Of a stretch of DNA of 64,000 nucleotides, positions 33,501 through 43,100 are shown piece after piece. Source of the stretch: Clostridium uliginosum (lineage in GTDB: Bacteria > Bacillota > Clostridia > Clostridiales > Clostridiaceae). The stretch is taken from assembly GCF_900112485.1 (NCBI RefSeq), contig NZ_FOMG01000016.1, positions 1 to 64,000 of the forward strand, read 5' to 3'. The notes beneath the pieces are model-generated. The model ran no database searches, was not told the DNA's origin, and saw nothing but the letters and a program-made list of their open reading frames with translations. The stretch's first letter is position 1. Each line of letters opens with the position of its first letter. Both the position numbers and the translations under genes were made by a program.

Positions 33501-33756
33501 TTAAAATTGTAATTAGCTTGTCCAATCCATCTTCATTCTTATTATAAACAAGCTTGTTTATCTTCATAAATCTTACTTTAGAAACAATATTAATCTTTTC
33601 CAATTCATAAGGTAACTCTTCAATTTCTAATTGTTCTAAAGATCTTAAATAGTTTTTATTCAAAATATTATCTGCATTAGCAAATGCTTGAATTAAATCA
33701 TCTTTTCTTCTTATATCCAAGTTATTCTTTTGTTGTACCTTTAATTCCATATACAT
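30508..33756 (-). CDS. HerA/FtsK-like ATPase (DUF87) with glycine-zipper segment
   Basis: 1,082 residues. Residues 1-280 are of unknown fold. Residues ~290-345 are an extreme Gly/Ala-rich hydrophobic tract (VAGSIGAVAGPGGAIVAGAI) of the glycine-zipper kind, flanked by Ser/Asn/Thr-rich linkers. The ATPase has Walker A ITGSTGSGKSNTIYNM (~577-590), VIEPAKGEYKNVLG (~608), and Walker B HITVLEEAHNIL (~805-815), plus sensor regions (FIIADQAPGLLD, NTNTKIILRLPE). HerA relatives form hexameric pumps for DNA or protein. The gene overlaps an upstream open frame and the downstream toxin start. I infer a membrane-linked motor of the toxin locus. ATG 33750 with GCGGGG is an alternative start. Confidence 0.8.
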   Translation of the reverse strand: MYMELKVQQKNNLDIRRKDDLIQAFANADNILNKNYLRSLEQLEIEELPYELEKINIVSKVRFMKINKLVYNKNEDGLDKLITILNAASLSGASVATIINSDGKKIDYYIGVINKDEENDLTVQADILDGTFKSNFAGSELDNLTNKKLENLFDDIFDIEDESKIITSVSGVAALRLNDNKDAENYIQGLEKFVDSVKDKNYTAILLADPVSNEQVQMMKSGYESLYSQLTPFLKSELSFNESDTLTLTEGNTIGMTETVNTSISYTQNQSESNGWSKSDSFGKSKTKNLGGLVSAAGATAGSAIGTVVAGSIGAVAGPGGAIVAGAIGGAIGSAVGAIGSALIGSTTTSSNTTTGETYNTSKSYGESNQEGNSNSKSNQNSTSTSEGNTRGRSIQISYENRSVKSLLEKIDEQLERIKRCEDFGTFSFAAYFISNNAAVNERASSSYNALMRGENSSVESSVINTWYDGKSNKKVCKYLEKLSHPIFKLSLSNEEQIKVSPASIVSGKELAIQLALPKKSIVGLPVVQCTEFGRNIFTLSNKKSDNRFKLGNIYHMGQCEGTSVELDKQSLAMHTFITGSTGSGKSNTIYNMLESLNDREVKFLVIEPAKGEYKNVLGHREDVTVLGTNPYKTKLLKINPFKFSKEIHVLEHIDRLIEIFNVCWPMYAAMPAVLKDAVERAYEDSGWDLDLSENRYNENLFPTFADVLIKLNQVVNESAFSEEVKGNYVGSLVTRVKSLTNGINGRIFASDEIDNDILFDSNVIVDLSRVGSVETKSMIMGILIMRLQEHRMSQGGMNLPLKHITVLEEAHNILKKTSTEQSSEGSNMIGKSVEMISNLIAEIRTYGEGFIIADQAPGLLDMSAIRNTNTKIILRLPEQSDRELVGKAAGLNDDQIVELAKLETGVAAVYQNNWLEPVLCKVDRFENEEKELVEREESNEFNKSFKKDLSKILLSKHVGEKIDYDIDELEEKLIKSNFTSDLKINIIKTLKTKDLSELKHISGIISKLYSKDEALKLAKNTEDIEEWNIIVLDNIDPIVYEIDEEYRNGILQCILREKAKEEKDLENFYFGWSDYMRGKVL

Positions 33757-34099
33757 ACCCCGCTAAATCTTTAGTATTATCAACTAGTCCACTGTCCTTT
33801 TTTCTTCCTTCTTCTTCTTTCTCATCTAATTTATCCTGTTTCCTTTTCCCCCTAATTTCTCTTCTTTTTTCAGCATTTTTATCAAACTCTGTGTACTTAT
33901 TGTGTTGCTCTTCAATACAATTATTTTGCTCATTGGCTGTTTGTGTTTGCTTCTCTTGTAAATATTTTTGTTCTGTATTTTTAGACTTATAAGCATCAAT
34001 TGAACTTTCATCTTTGCTTCCATTTTTGCCAAAATCACTAACTTCTTTGTCAGCTAAAACATCTTTGATATTTTCTAATACTGGTTGATTTAATGTGCA
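33722..34099 (-). CDS. Open frame without a start codon, highly charged
   Basis: The minus-strand frame is open for about 125 codons between the tail-anchored protein and the ATPase and overlaps the ATPase start, yet has no ATG, GTG or TTG. It reads VLENIKDVLADKEVSDFGKN, then EQKYLQEKQTQTANEQNNC, then KRREIRGKRKQDKLDEKEEE and ends GYVYGIKGTTKE. Codon use is like its neighbours. Upstream it stays open back through the tail-anchor codons to about 34235, and a one-base slip at an A8 tract (about 34219-34226) would fuse it to the preceding protein. It is either an expressed frameshift product or a gene that lost its start. Unknown family. Confidence 0.5.
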   Translation of the reverse strand, partial: CTLNQPVLENIKDVLADKEVSDFGKNGSKDESSIDAYKSKNTEQKYLQEKQTQTANEQNNCIEEQHNKYTEFDKNAEKRREIRGKRKQDKLDEKEEEGRKKDSGLVDNTKDLAGYVYGIKGTTKE

Positions 34100-34101
34100 A
34101 T

Positions 34102-34611
34102 TTACTTCATTATCTTTATTGCAATTGCTATTGCTGCCACCACTGCAATGCCTGCTATTATCTTTATTGAATTGTTCTTTTTGTTTTGATTCATTTTCGT
34201 TTGGTGGCTTATATGTTTTTTTTCAGAGTTTTCTCCATTTTTAGCTGTTTTAAATGCACTTTCTCCTGTATTTACCTTTACACAACTATCAATATATATT
34301 TTTTTACTTATCTTCTTAACATCCTTAATTCTTTCTTGACAGAAGTTAACCTTTAAATAATATACTGCTTCTGCAAAATCATCTTCTGTAAAACTTCTAC
34401 CTTTAATAGTGTTGCAGACAATATCTTCACCATCAAATTTTTCATATATATTAATTCCCTTAGAAGTTATACGTTCTAAAGTATTATCAAATTCGCCATT
34501 TGAAAAACTTCTATTACTGAAAATTATTCCTACTAATGCACCTTTTAATCCCATTATATCTTTATTGGCTATACATTCTTTAACTAATTGATTTGGTTCA
34601 AAATTATTCAT
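34102..34611 (-). CDS. Tail-anchored membrane protein of the dynamin/HerA locus
   Basis: 169 residues. N-terminal ~110 residues are soluble (NNFEPNQLVKECIANKDIMG, FSNRSFSNGEFDNTLERITS, FTEDDFAEAVYYLKVNFCQE). A charged linker follows, and then a single C-terminal membrane helix, SIKIIAGIAVVAAIAIAIKI, ends the protein. This is a tail-anchor topology with the soluble part in the cytoplasm. AGGAGGAAGAAA precedes the ATG. It starts 10 bp after the larger dynamin stop, clearly within one operon. An A8 run in the linker could allow frameshifting into the following open frame. No family is recognised. Confidence 0.65.
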   Translation of the reverse strand: MNNFEPNQLVKECIANKDIMGLKGALVGIIFSNRSFSNGEFDNTLERITSKGINIYEKFDGEDIVCNTIKGRSFTEDDFAEAVYYLKVNFCQERIKDVKKISKKIYIDSCVKVNTGESAFKTAKNGENSEKKHISHQTKMNQNKKNNSIKIIAGIAVVAAIAIAIKIMK

Positions 34612-34621
34612 TTTCTTCCTC

Positions 34622-36919
34622 CTATATATTCATAATATTATCTATTTTTTTAATAACATCATCTATCCAAATCTTTTTTGCTTGATTTTCTTTAACACGT
34701 GCTATAATTTGTTCTCTACTAGCAGTCTTTTTATTTAAATCATCAATAATATCTGCCATTAATTTATCAAGCTTATTCAATTCATTTTCAAAATATTCCT
34801 TTAATTTTATTACCCTTTCTTTACCTTCTACTTTTGATGCTTTTATATTTTTATCAACTTGATTTTGAATTTTACTCATAGATACTTTTATTAATTCTTC
34901 TACATTTACTAATTTCTTTTCTCCAACTTTTTCATTTACAGTATAATATTCAGATTCTCCCCAAGTCCAAGGCTTGTACCATCTTTTATCAGTATTCTGC
35001 ACTCTTTTTGATTGCATAATATCTTCTGTTCTTTCATAATTCTCTACCAAATTATCTACATCATTAATATTAATTTTTTGTATACTTCTAACTTTTTCAA
35101 AATTGAATCCATCTATTTTAAGTTCTGCCTTTAAAGTTTCTAAATACTCTTTATATTTCTTTACAAGTTTCTCTCCTTGATTTATAACTGAATCTTGGAT
35201 TGCTGAATTTAAATTAATTTCTAAAGTTCTTTGCATCCCTTCTATATCCTTTTTGAATTTATTGATTTCTATCTTTGCAATACTTTCTTCTATTTCTTTT
35301 ATATTGTTATATTTTCTTGTAATCTTATCAAAAGTAAGCAAAACATCTTTTTCTATAGATTTGAATTTAGAATCATCTATTCCAAAATTCTCAATCCTCT
35401 TTTTTAGTCTTTGTGCACCTTGACCTCTTCTTTTTTTCTCATTAGCATTTTCAATTTGTATTCTAACTTCTTCGTATTTTTTGCTATCCTTTGCTATTTC
35501 TTCATCTAACTTCATTTCCATCTGCATTTGGCCACTAATACTTTTAAGTTCACTTACAGCATCTTTTATTTTTATAGGATAAGCATATTTTTCAAGATAT
35601 TCATTTATTGCTTCTTCTATAGCTGGTATTCCAGTATGTATAAGTGCTTCTTCATATTCATCGCCATTTTCTTTAGCTGCTTCTAATTTCTCTTTTAAAT
35701 TTATTCTGCAACTTTCTGAAAGAGATGCCATCTTATCAAAATGATATCCTTCTAATTCTATAAAATCTTTGTATACAGACAAGTCTTTTTTTTCTTTTCT
35801 AGTAAGCTCTTTATCATTTTGATACATTCTTATAAGCTTTGCAGTTTGTGCTGATACTGGAAATAAATTTGGATCTTCAATTTTATATTTTAGTAAATAT
35901 TGTTTTACTGAAGTTAATAATTTATCAATAGATTCTTTCTTTTCACAATCAAATTCATCACATTTGTTTATTGCAAATATAAATCTATCTTTAGATTGTT
36001 TTCCACCTTTTTTCATGGCTTCTGCAATCATTTCTAAAAGATTATTGTCATCATTTATTCCAAATTGAGTTGCATTAATTACATAAAGAACTATACCTTT
36101 ATTTTTATCCTCTATTATGCTTTTAGTTAACTTTCCATGATCTGTATTTCTAGAATTGTTAGGTCCTGGAGTATCAACAATTAAAAGATTCATATTTTCT
36201 GATGAAATACCAGGTATTGGACCTTCAATATCAATATAAGTTACATTTTCATCTTCATTGTAGTTTTGTATATCTTTTAACTCCACTGCTTTCTTTTCAT
36301 AAATTATATTTTCATTTTCATCTCTGCATTCTGCAATAAATTCTTTAAAGTCATCATTATCAGTAATCCTTGCAATAGTTGCAGTACATGCTTGGTTTTC
36401 TGATGGTAAAAGTTCATATCCTATAAATGAATTTATTAATGTTGATTTTCCACTACTCATAGTTGCTATAACATTTACTTTAAATTTTGATGATTTAACT
36501 TCTTCATAAGCGTTCTTTACTTCTTCAGATTTTAATTCTTTAATCGAACCATTATTAATAACATCTATTAATCCATCTATCTTTTTTAAAATCTCTTTAT
36601 CATTTTTAGTTTCAATGTGAATTAATTCAATTGTTAAATCTTTGTTATTTTCATCTTTTTTATTTTTCTCAACTGTAATTTTCAAATCTTCAAAATCTAT
36701 TTTTCTTCCTTCAAAAGTTATTTTAAGTTCACTATCATTAGTAGCTTTTTTAAGTTCATCTACAATACCATTCCAATTGTTGTCGCTTCTTTCTAACCAA
36801 TACTGAAGTCTTTTTTTCCCTTGTGCTGCAAATGTACTATTTTCTCTTATAGGTTCATTATTAATTTTAAATTCTGTTTCTACTGTATATGGATTATATT
36901 TTATGTATATCTCTGTCAT
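34622..36919 (-). CDS. Dynamin-like GTPase
   Basis: 765 residues. Residues 1-140 are an extra N-terminal region (YIKYNPYTVETEFKINNEPI). GTPase: G1 ATMSSGKST (~150-158), switch-type Thr in ENQACTATIARI, G3 VDTPGPNN (~248-255), G4 INKCDEFD (~318-325). Residues ~450-765 are mostly long coiled-coil helices (ending KENQAKKIWIDDVIKKIDNI), as in bacterial dynamins that bend or fuse membranes. The MSSGKS form of the P-loop is typical of bacterial dynamin-like proteins. It lies between a smaller dynamin-like GTPase and the tail-anchored protein; bacterial dynamins often work as such pairs. AAGGAGAAAAAATAG is upstream. Confidence 0.85.
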   Translation of the reverse strand: MTEIYIKYNPYTVETEFKINNEPIRENSTFAAQGKKRLQYWLERSDNNWNGIVDELKKATNDSELKITFEGRKIDFEDLKITVEKNKKDENNKDLTIELIHIETKNDKEILKKIDGLIDVINNGSIKELKSEEVKNAYEEVKSSKFKVNVIATMSSGKSTLINSFIGYELLPSENQACTATIARITDNDDFKEFIAECRDENENIIYEKKAVELKDIQNYNEDENVTYIDIEGPIPGISSENMNLLIVDTPGPNNSRNTDHGKLTKSIIEDKNKGIVLYVINATQFGINDDNNLLEMIAEAMKKGGKQSKDRFIFAINKCDEFDCEKKESIDKLLTSVKQYLLKYKIEDPNLFPVSAQTAKLIRMYQNDKELTRKEKKDLSVYKDFIELEGYHFDKMASLSESCRINLKEKLEAAKENGDEYEEALIHTGIPAIEEAINEYLEKYAYPIKIKDAVSELKSISGQMQMEMKLDEEIAKDSKKYEEVRIQIENANEKKRRGQGAQRLKKRIENFGIDDSKFKSIEKDVLLTFDKITRKYNNIKEIEESIAKIEINKFKKDIEGMQRTLEINLNSAIQDSVINQGEKLVKKYKEYLETLKAELKIDGFNFEKVRSIQKININDVDNLVENYERTEDIMQSKRVQNTDKRWYKPWTWGESEYYTVNEKVGEKKLVNVEELIKVSMSKIQNQVDKNIKASKVEGKERVIKLKEYFENELNKLDKLMADIIDDLNKKTASREQIIARVKENQAKKIWIDDVIKKIDNIMNI

Positions 36920-37054
36920 CTATTTTTTCTCCTTCTGTTTATTTCATATTTATATTTATATATATGTTGCAATAAAAAATCTCCAATAAATTAAGTAGCT
37001 GTTTAAGATTTTGTTGCACATTTAAATTTGTTATTACTTTTCCTTCATATTTAT

Positions 37055-38014
37055 CTAATCTATACTCAGCTTAGGAGTATAATTAATATCTTTATCTAAA
37101 AGGAATTCTTCAATTACTTTCTCTACTAAATTTATTCCAGTATTATTTAATGCTTCTATTATATTTTTCTTTTTAAATTCATCATTTCCTATTTTTACGT
37201 ACTCATCTAAATCACTTAATTCATTGGTTACTGAAAATAAATTCAAATTATAATCTTTAGGTTTAAATAATTCATAGTACTCATTGAAATCCCTTAATTC
37301 TTTACGTGTAAAACTTTTGCCTGATAAACATATTTTAAAAAGTTTTGCTGCTAAAGCAGAAATTGGGATTATTTTAGGGTTACTAACGCAATTATTTATT
37401 ATATAACTTTTTATATTCTTAATAGATTGCATAACATCTTCTTTTTGTAAATCAAACTCATCCATTTTATTTATAACAAACAAAATTTTTAATTTATTAT
37501 TAGATTTTTTAATTTTTTCTTTTATATAAGTCATAAGCTCTAAATCATCGTTTATCCCTATTTGTGTTGCATTTATTAAATACAAAATTAGGCCTTCATC
37601 AAGTGATTCTATAAACTTATATGTTTGCTCTTGATGTGAGTCATCTCCCGAAAAATTCGTTCCAGGAGTATCTATTAATACGGTAGCTTTAGATCTATTT
37701 CTTATTCCTGTGATGTTTCCTTCTATTACTATATCCTTAATGTTTTCATTAAAATTAAAGTCATCTACTACATTCTTATCAGTTAAATTTACTACTTCTT
37801 TATCACCATTATTATATTCAACATATGCACTAAATTCTTTGGCAGTATCATTATCTAATATTGGTATAATTTTGGCTGTACATGCTTGATTCTGTGATGG
37901 TAAAACATCTTGTCCAATTAATGCGTTTATAAAAGTTGATTTTCCACTACTCATTGTTGACACTACTGCAACTTTAAACAGTTTTGAATCATCTATACCA
38001 TACTTTTTTAACAT
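37055..38014 (-). CDS. Second dynamin-like GTPase, short form
   Basis: 319 residues: G1 STMSSGKSTFINALIG (~18-33), G3 LIDTPGTNFSGDD (~112-124), G4 INKMDEFD (~182-189), then about 110 helical residues. It lacks both the N-terminal extension and most of the stalk of its 765-residue neighbour. The end (NYTPKLSID) is followed by 130 bp of AT-rich DNA. Paired full-length and short dynamins suggest hetero-oligomers. Whether the missing stalk is natural or a truncation cannot be decided; no in-frame stalk sequence follows. AAGGAGAAAC precedes the ATG. Confidence 0.82.
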   Translation of the reverse strand: MLKKYGIDDSKLFKVAVVSTMSSGKSTFINALIGQDVLPSQNQACTAKIIPILDNDTAKEFSAYVEYNNGDKEVVNLTDKNVVDDFNFNENIKDIVIEGNITGIRNRSKATVLIDTPGTNFSGDDSHQEQTYKFIESLDEGLILYLINATQIGINDDLELMTYIKEKIKKSNNKLKILFVINKMDEFDLQKEDVMQSIKNIKSYIINNCVSNPKIIPISALAAKLFKICLSGKSFTRKELRDFNEYYELFKPKDYNLNLFSVTNELSDLDEYVKIGNDEFKKKNIIEALNNTGINLVEKVIEEFLLDKDINYTPKLSID

Positions 38015-38281
38015 TTGTTTCTCCTTCTTTAGTTATTGTGAAAATTATCAATATTTCTTATTTATTCTAATTTTGAAATTTCTAACATTACTACTTATTA
38101 ATAGATAATATCATCTTACTTATAACTTATTAAGTCTACCATTTTCTACATTTATTTCTCATATATCATTGTTTTTTTATTATATAATATCATATTCTGT
38201 AATATTATAGCTATAATGTAAGTACAATTAAAATTTAATAAATATCAAAGTTTATATTTATTAGAATATGCCTTATACTTA

Positions 38282-38518
38282 TTAAGCCTTCTTGCCATTA
38301 AATATCTTTGTTAATATCCAAATTACTACACCAATAATCAATATCCATTTAGCTACAAACCCTAATAAAAAAATTATAATTGCACCTGCAGACCAGCAGC
38401 TCATAAAAGTTGAACTTATTCCTTTAAAACCAAAGTATGTTATATTAAACATATCATTAACTATTGAAAAAAATATCACGCCTAATATTAATCCACCTAC
38501 AATACTTATAAATCCCAT
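38282..38518 (-). CDS. Small membrane protein in the dynamin locus
   Basis: 78 residues with two or three hydrophobic helices: FISIVGGLILGVIFFSIVND, AGAIIIFLLGFVAK, WILIIGVVIWILTKIF. AAGGAGACGAT precedes the ATG. It is the first structural gene after the WYL regulator and lies 267 bp upstream of the short dynamin. No family is recognised. It may serve as a membrane partner for the GTPases. Confidence 0.6.
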   Translation of the reverse strand: MGFISIVGGLILGVIFFSIVNDMFNITYFGFKGISSTFMSCWSAGAIIIFLLGFVAKWILIIGVVIWILTKIFNGKKA

Positions 38519-38651
38519 TTTTATCGTCTCCTTTTAATAAAATATTTAATCTACTCAAGACTTTCTCTTGACTATGACTATATTTTACCTTGTCCACATG
38601 GACAATATATGTCCTTAAAATAAAAAATCAATACAAAATATTTAAACATAT

Positions 38652-38943
38652 CGCTATGTTTTAACAGAGTGTTGATATTGTTATATAATAGCGAACTGGC
38701 ATTGAAATTTACTTTATAGAACTCTTAAGTGAGAGTCCAAATTTTATATTTGGTATCTCAAACTTACTCAACGAACGAATGTGAGTCGAGTTTCCTTGAA
38801 GATTTGTACTATTAATTGCTTGTCACAATCTTTGATTGGGAGCATGCATTAATAGGACTAATATTCATTTTAGAGTTCTCAAAGTAAATTTAACCGTCCA
38901 TGAGCTTTATATAACAATATCAACACGGTTTTAAAGCAAAGCC
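38652..38943. mobile_element. Family A element between the WYL regulator and the dynamin locus
   Basis: GCTATGTTTTAACAGAGTG...ACACGGTTTTAAAGCAAAGC. It is a mosaic of short-form (GGGAGCATGCATTAATAGG) and long-form (GTGAGTCGAGTTTCC) blocks. Confidence 0.82.
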
Positions 38944-38966
38944 AAACATATGAAATAAGATAGCTC

Positions 38967-39953
38967 TTATTTATATATTTCATACATTTTTCTTATGGTT
39001 TCTTTTATTTCTTCTCTATATTCTTCAGGTCTTATTACTTCCAAACATTCCTTTTGAGAAAGTAACCATCTCTTTACCCCTTCTCCATATACTTCTGCTT
39101 CAATTATTGGTTTATTATCTTTTTCATCATATCCTATTACTTTTGAGGTTGGTAATCTGTCAAGTATTGCCTCTAAAGAATGTCCCCAAAACTTAAATTG
39201 TATTTTTATCAATTCTCCTGTATACATAAATTGTATTCTTTTATGAAACTCTCCCTCTTCAAATCTATCTTTATATGGCATAGAAAATGTGCTCTTTTCT
39301 CCTTGCATTATATTGTATTTTTCAAATCTATCCACTCTAAATACAATTGAATGATTTTCATTTTTTCCTTCAATTTCACCAACTAAATAAAAGTAAAATT
39401 CACTAAATACTAATCCAAGTGGTTTTAATATATATTCTTTAATTTTCCCGTCTTGTCTTTCATATTTTACTTGGACTTTCTTTTGTTTTTGAATACTGAT
39501 ACTAATTTCCCAAATAAAATCAATTATATTTTTATTATGTTTAGGAGGCACATAATTAAATCTTTCATTACTAATTATCTTTTTTAATAACCCATTATCT
39601 TCGCATTGGGAATTCAATATATTTAATATTCTATCCATTTCTTGTTTTGAAAAAGCTCTTGATTCAAGAATTATTTTAGATAATGTAAAAATATCTTTAT
39701 CTGCAAACTTAAATCCTTCACAATTAATCATTTCATATTTTTTTGTGTTTTTGTTATATATAATAGTTCTAGGCTTTTTTTTATCCTCTTCTAAATAATT
39801 TTTTAATTCTTTTATATCTCTTTGTATTGTCTTCTCATCAACACTATACAATTCTGATAAATCTTTCTTACTTTTAGAATCTCCTTTGTTTAATCTTTCA
39901 TACAAGTTTAACATTCTATAAGTTTTTGAGTCTCCCTCTTTGTTTCCCTTCAA
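38967..39953 (-). CDS. WYL-domain transcriptional regulator
   Basis: 328 residues if started at TTG 39953, which has GGAGGT 8 nt upstream; longer frames lack a site. Helix-turn-helix residues ~15-65 (LYERLNKGDSKSKKDLSELY, SVDEKTIQRDIKELKNYL). WYL core ~160-230 (KKVQVKYERQDGKIKEYILK, PLGLVFSEFYFYLVG, FRVDRFEKYNIM) and a C-terminal WCX part (LLSQKECLEVIRPEEYREEI). WYL proteins often sense nucleic-acid ligands and regulate defence or conflict loci. Its place at the head of the dynamin/HerA/toxin genes fits such a role, although a family A repeat lies between them. Confidence 0.83.
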   Translation of the reverse strand: MKGNKEGDSKTYRMLNLYERLNKGDSKSKKDLSELYSVDEKTIQRDIKELKNYLEEDKKKPRTIIYNKNTKKYEMINCEGFKFADKDIFTLSKIILESRAFSKQEMDRILNILNSQCEDNGLLKKIISNERFNYVPPKHNKNIIDFIWEISISIQKQKKVQVKYERQDGKIKEYILKPLGLVFSEFYFYLVGEIEGKNENHSIVFRVDRFEKYNIMQGEKSTFSMPYKDRFEEGEFHKRIQFMYTGELIKIQFKFWGHSLEAILDRLPTSKVIGYDEKDNKPIIEAEVYGEGVKRWLLSQKECLEVIRPEEYREEIKETIRKMYEIYK

Positions 39954-40026
39954 TTTTCTATACCTCCAATACTTTCTATATAAGTAGTATATAATATATT
40001 TAGGACAAAAACTGTCCATACAAAAA

Positions 40027-40067
40027 AAATAGCTTACATCATTATTTCTAATGATATAAGCTATTTT
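40027..40067 (-). terminator. Terminator of the BspA-like gene
   Basis: AAAATAGCTTACATCATTA pairs with TAATGATATAAGCTATTTT; a run of eight Ts follows on the minus strand. Confidence 0.85.
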
Positions 40068-40147
40068 ATCTTCCTCATATGCTTCAAATAGTTTCTTCTT
40101 CTTAGATTCTTATATGGTATTCTAGCATGTGAATATAATTAAAATAT

Positions 40148-43100
40148 TTAACTAATCAAAGCTCCATTAGCTCCTAATGCATATCCATCTATTTCTGTAT
40201 TTGATGCCATTGAGCCATTAGAATTCAAGTAATACCATGAGCCATCTACCTTTTTCCAACCAGTAGACATAGCTCCATTACTATCAAGGTTGTACCAAGT
40301 ATCTCCTTCTTGTTTCCATCCAGTTTTCATATCTCCATTTATTGTATCTAGGAAATACCAGTTTCCACCATTATAATCCCATCCTTTTTTCATCTCACCC
40401 TTTTCATTAAAAGCATACCATTTATTATTTACTAAGTTCCAATTATTCTCTACTCTTACTTTTGAAATTTCATCCATATAGTGCCAAGTATTATTTTCAA
40501 GTACCCATCCAGTCTTTAATTCTAAACCTTCAACTCTATAAGTAGAACCATTTATGGTATTCCAGCCTTCCTTCAACAAAAGATTATCAGCAGCAGGATC
40601 TTTTGTAACATAATACGTTTGATCTTTATTTACTGGTAATGCTATATTTTCACCATCCACAGTTACTACTGCTGAGACTTTTATAAATAATTTAGTTGTA
40701 GCATCATATTGGTAAATATATTTTAAATCTTTAGACTCATTATATCCAATTGGTAATTTAGCTGTTCCAGATTCAGAAGATGTTATCATAGATCCTACAT
40801 AGTCTCCATTTTTATCTACTACATTTGAAACTGTTCCTCTTAAGTTTTTATCTCCCCAACTATTAGTTGATACAACTTTATTATCATTTGTTGTTTTTAA
40901 CATTGAACCTAAATCTTTTTCTTTATTAGTTGGTTGTACTGATGCTCCATTACCAGTTGTTTCTTTACTAGTTGAACGTGAACCACTACTACTAGATGAC
41001 TTATGCTTATGATGATTTGAACTGTTATTAGATAATTTAGATATTATTTTCTTAAAGTAAACAACTATATCACTTCCGTCCTTTTCTTCTGCATTAACAG
41101 TTCCTTCTATATAACCATTTCTATCTTCAGTTGCTTTTTCCTTGTTAAAGCCTGAAATAGTTACTTTAACTGCTGAACCTGTTGTAACTTGAGTTATAGT
41201 ATCTATAATCTCATCCTTTGTAGTATTATTATTTACAGACATATTATCTAAAGTTTGTTTGATTGAATCTTCTAATTCTGAATTACCACTTTCACTAGAT
41301 AATTTAGATATTACTTTCCTAAAGCAAACACTTATCTCACTTCCGTCTTTTTCTTCTGCATTAACAGTTCCTTCTACATAACCATTTGTATCGTCAGTTG
41401 CTTTTTCCTTATTAAAGTTTGAAATAGTTACTGTAATTCCTGCACTTGTTGCAATTTTATTTATAATATAATCTTCAGTTGTATCATTATTTACGGACAT
41501 ACTATCTAAAGTTTCCTTAATTTTATCTTTTATATTTGTCTTAACCTCATCGCTATAGGTAGCTTTAAAATTTGTTTCTTTAATAACATTATCAAATGTT
41601 GACTTTGATGCAGCATCATCTTTGTTAACCCATCCCTCAAAAGTTTTACCATTTTTAGTTGGGTTTTCTATAAGCCCATCAACTGACATCCACATTTTTA
41701 CGTAACCAGCTCCTAATTTAGAATTATCTTCATCGTAAAAATATACTTTATTAAAACCTGGAATTTCTAATTTTTCCATAGTTGATTTACTTGCTTTTAT
41801 TATATTTATATTTGAACCCGTACATGCATCGTTCCCTATACTTGTTACACTGTTTGGAATTGTTAGACTTTTTAATCCATTACAATCATAAAATACTTTT
41901 TCCCCTATACTTATTACGCTATTTGGGATTTCTATGCTTGTTAATCCATTACAACGATAAAATGCAGCTTCCTCTATACTTGTTACACTGCTTGGGATTG
42001 TTATACTTTTTAAGTTACAACAATCATAAAATGCATATCTCCCTATACTTGTTACATTCTTTGGGATTATCATACTTGTTATTCCACAACCATAAAATGC
42101 ACTACCCTCTATACTTGTTAAACCTTCTGGGATTGTTATACTTGTTAATACATTACAACCATCAAATGCACGTCCCTTTATACTTGTTACACTATTGGGA
42201 ATTTTTATACTTGTTAATTTTTCACAACCCGCAAATGCCTCTCCCTCTATACTTGTTACACCATCTGGGATTGTTATACTTGTTAATTGATTACAATTAT
42301 AAAATGCTTTTTCCCCTACACTTGTTACATTGTACTCTTTCCCATCAACATTAATAGCATTAGGTAATTTTACTTCACTAACTTCGCTTAAACTGTTACC
42401 GCTTACACAAACTGTGTAGTTATTTCCAGCACTTGTATCTGTATATTTAATATTATTAATAGTACATTTCTTATCATGATCCCATGTTGCTGTTGGTACT
42501 GTCGCATCTTCATAGGTAGCTTTAAAATTTGTTTCTTTAATAACATTATCAAATGTTGATTTTGATGCAGCATCATCTTTATTAACCCATTGCTTAAAAT
42601 CTTTACCAGTTTTAGTTGGGTTTTCTATAAGCCCCTCAACTGACATCCACATTTTTACGTAACCAGCTCCTAATTTAGAATTATCTTCATCGTAAAAATA
42701 TACTTTATTGAAACCTGGAATTTCTAATTTTTCCATAGTTGATTCACTTGCTTTTATTATATTTATATTTGAACCCTTACATGCATCGTTCCCTATACTT
42801 GTTACACTGTTGGGAATTATTAGACTTTTTAATCCATTACAATCATAAAATGCCTTTTCCCCTATACTTGTTACCTTGTCTGGAATAGTTACACTTGTTA
42901 ACCCATTGCAAGAATAAAATGTACCTTCCTCTATACTCTTTATATTGTCTGGGAGTTTTACACTTGCTAAATTACTACAATTATAAAATGTATATCCACC
43001 TAGGCTTGTCACATTGTTTGGGATTTCTATACTTCTTAACCCACTACCAGAAAATGCACTACCCTCTATACTTGTTACACTGTCTGGAATTGTTATACTT

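Noticed and set aside
33826..34038. 70-residue minus-strand frame starting MILAKMEAK
   Set aside because: It has no ribosome binding site and is out of frame with the longer charged frame (33722-34099), which has better coding character.
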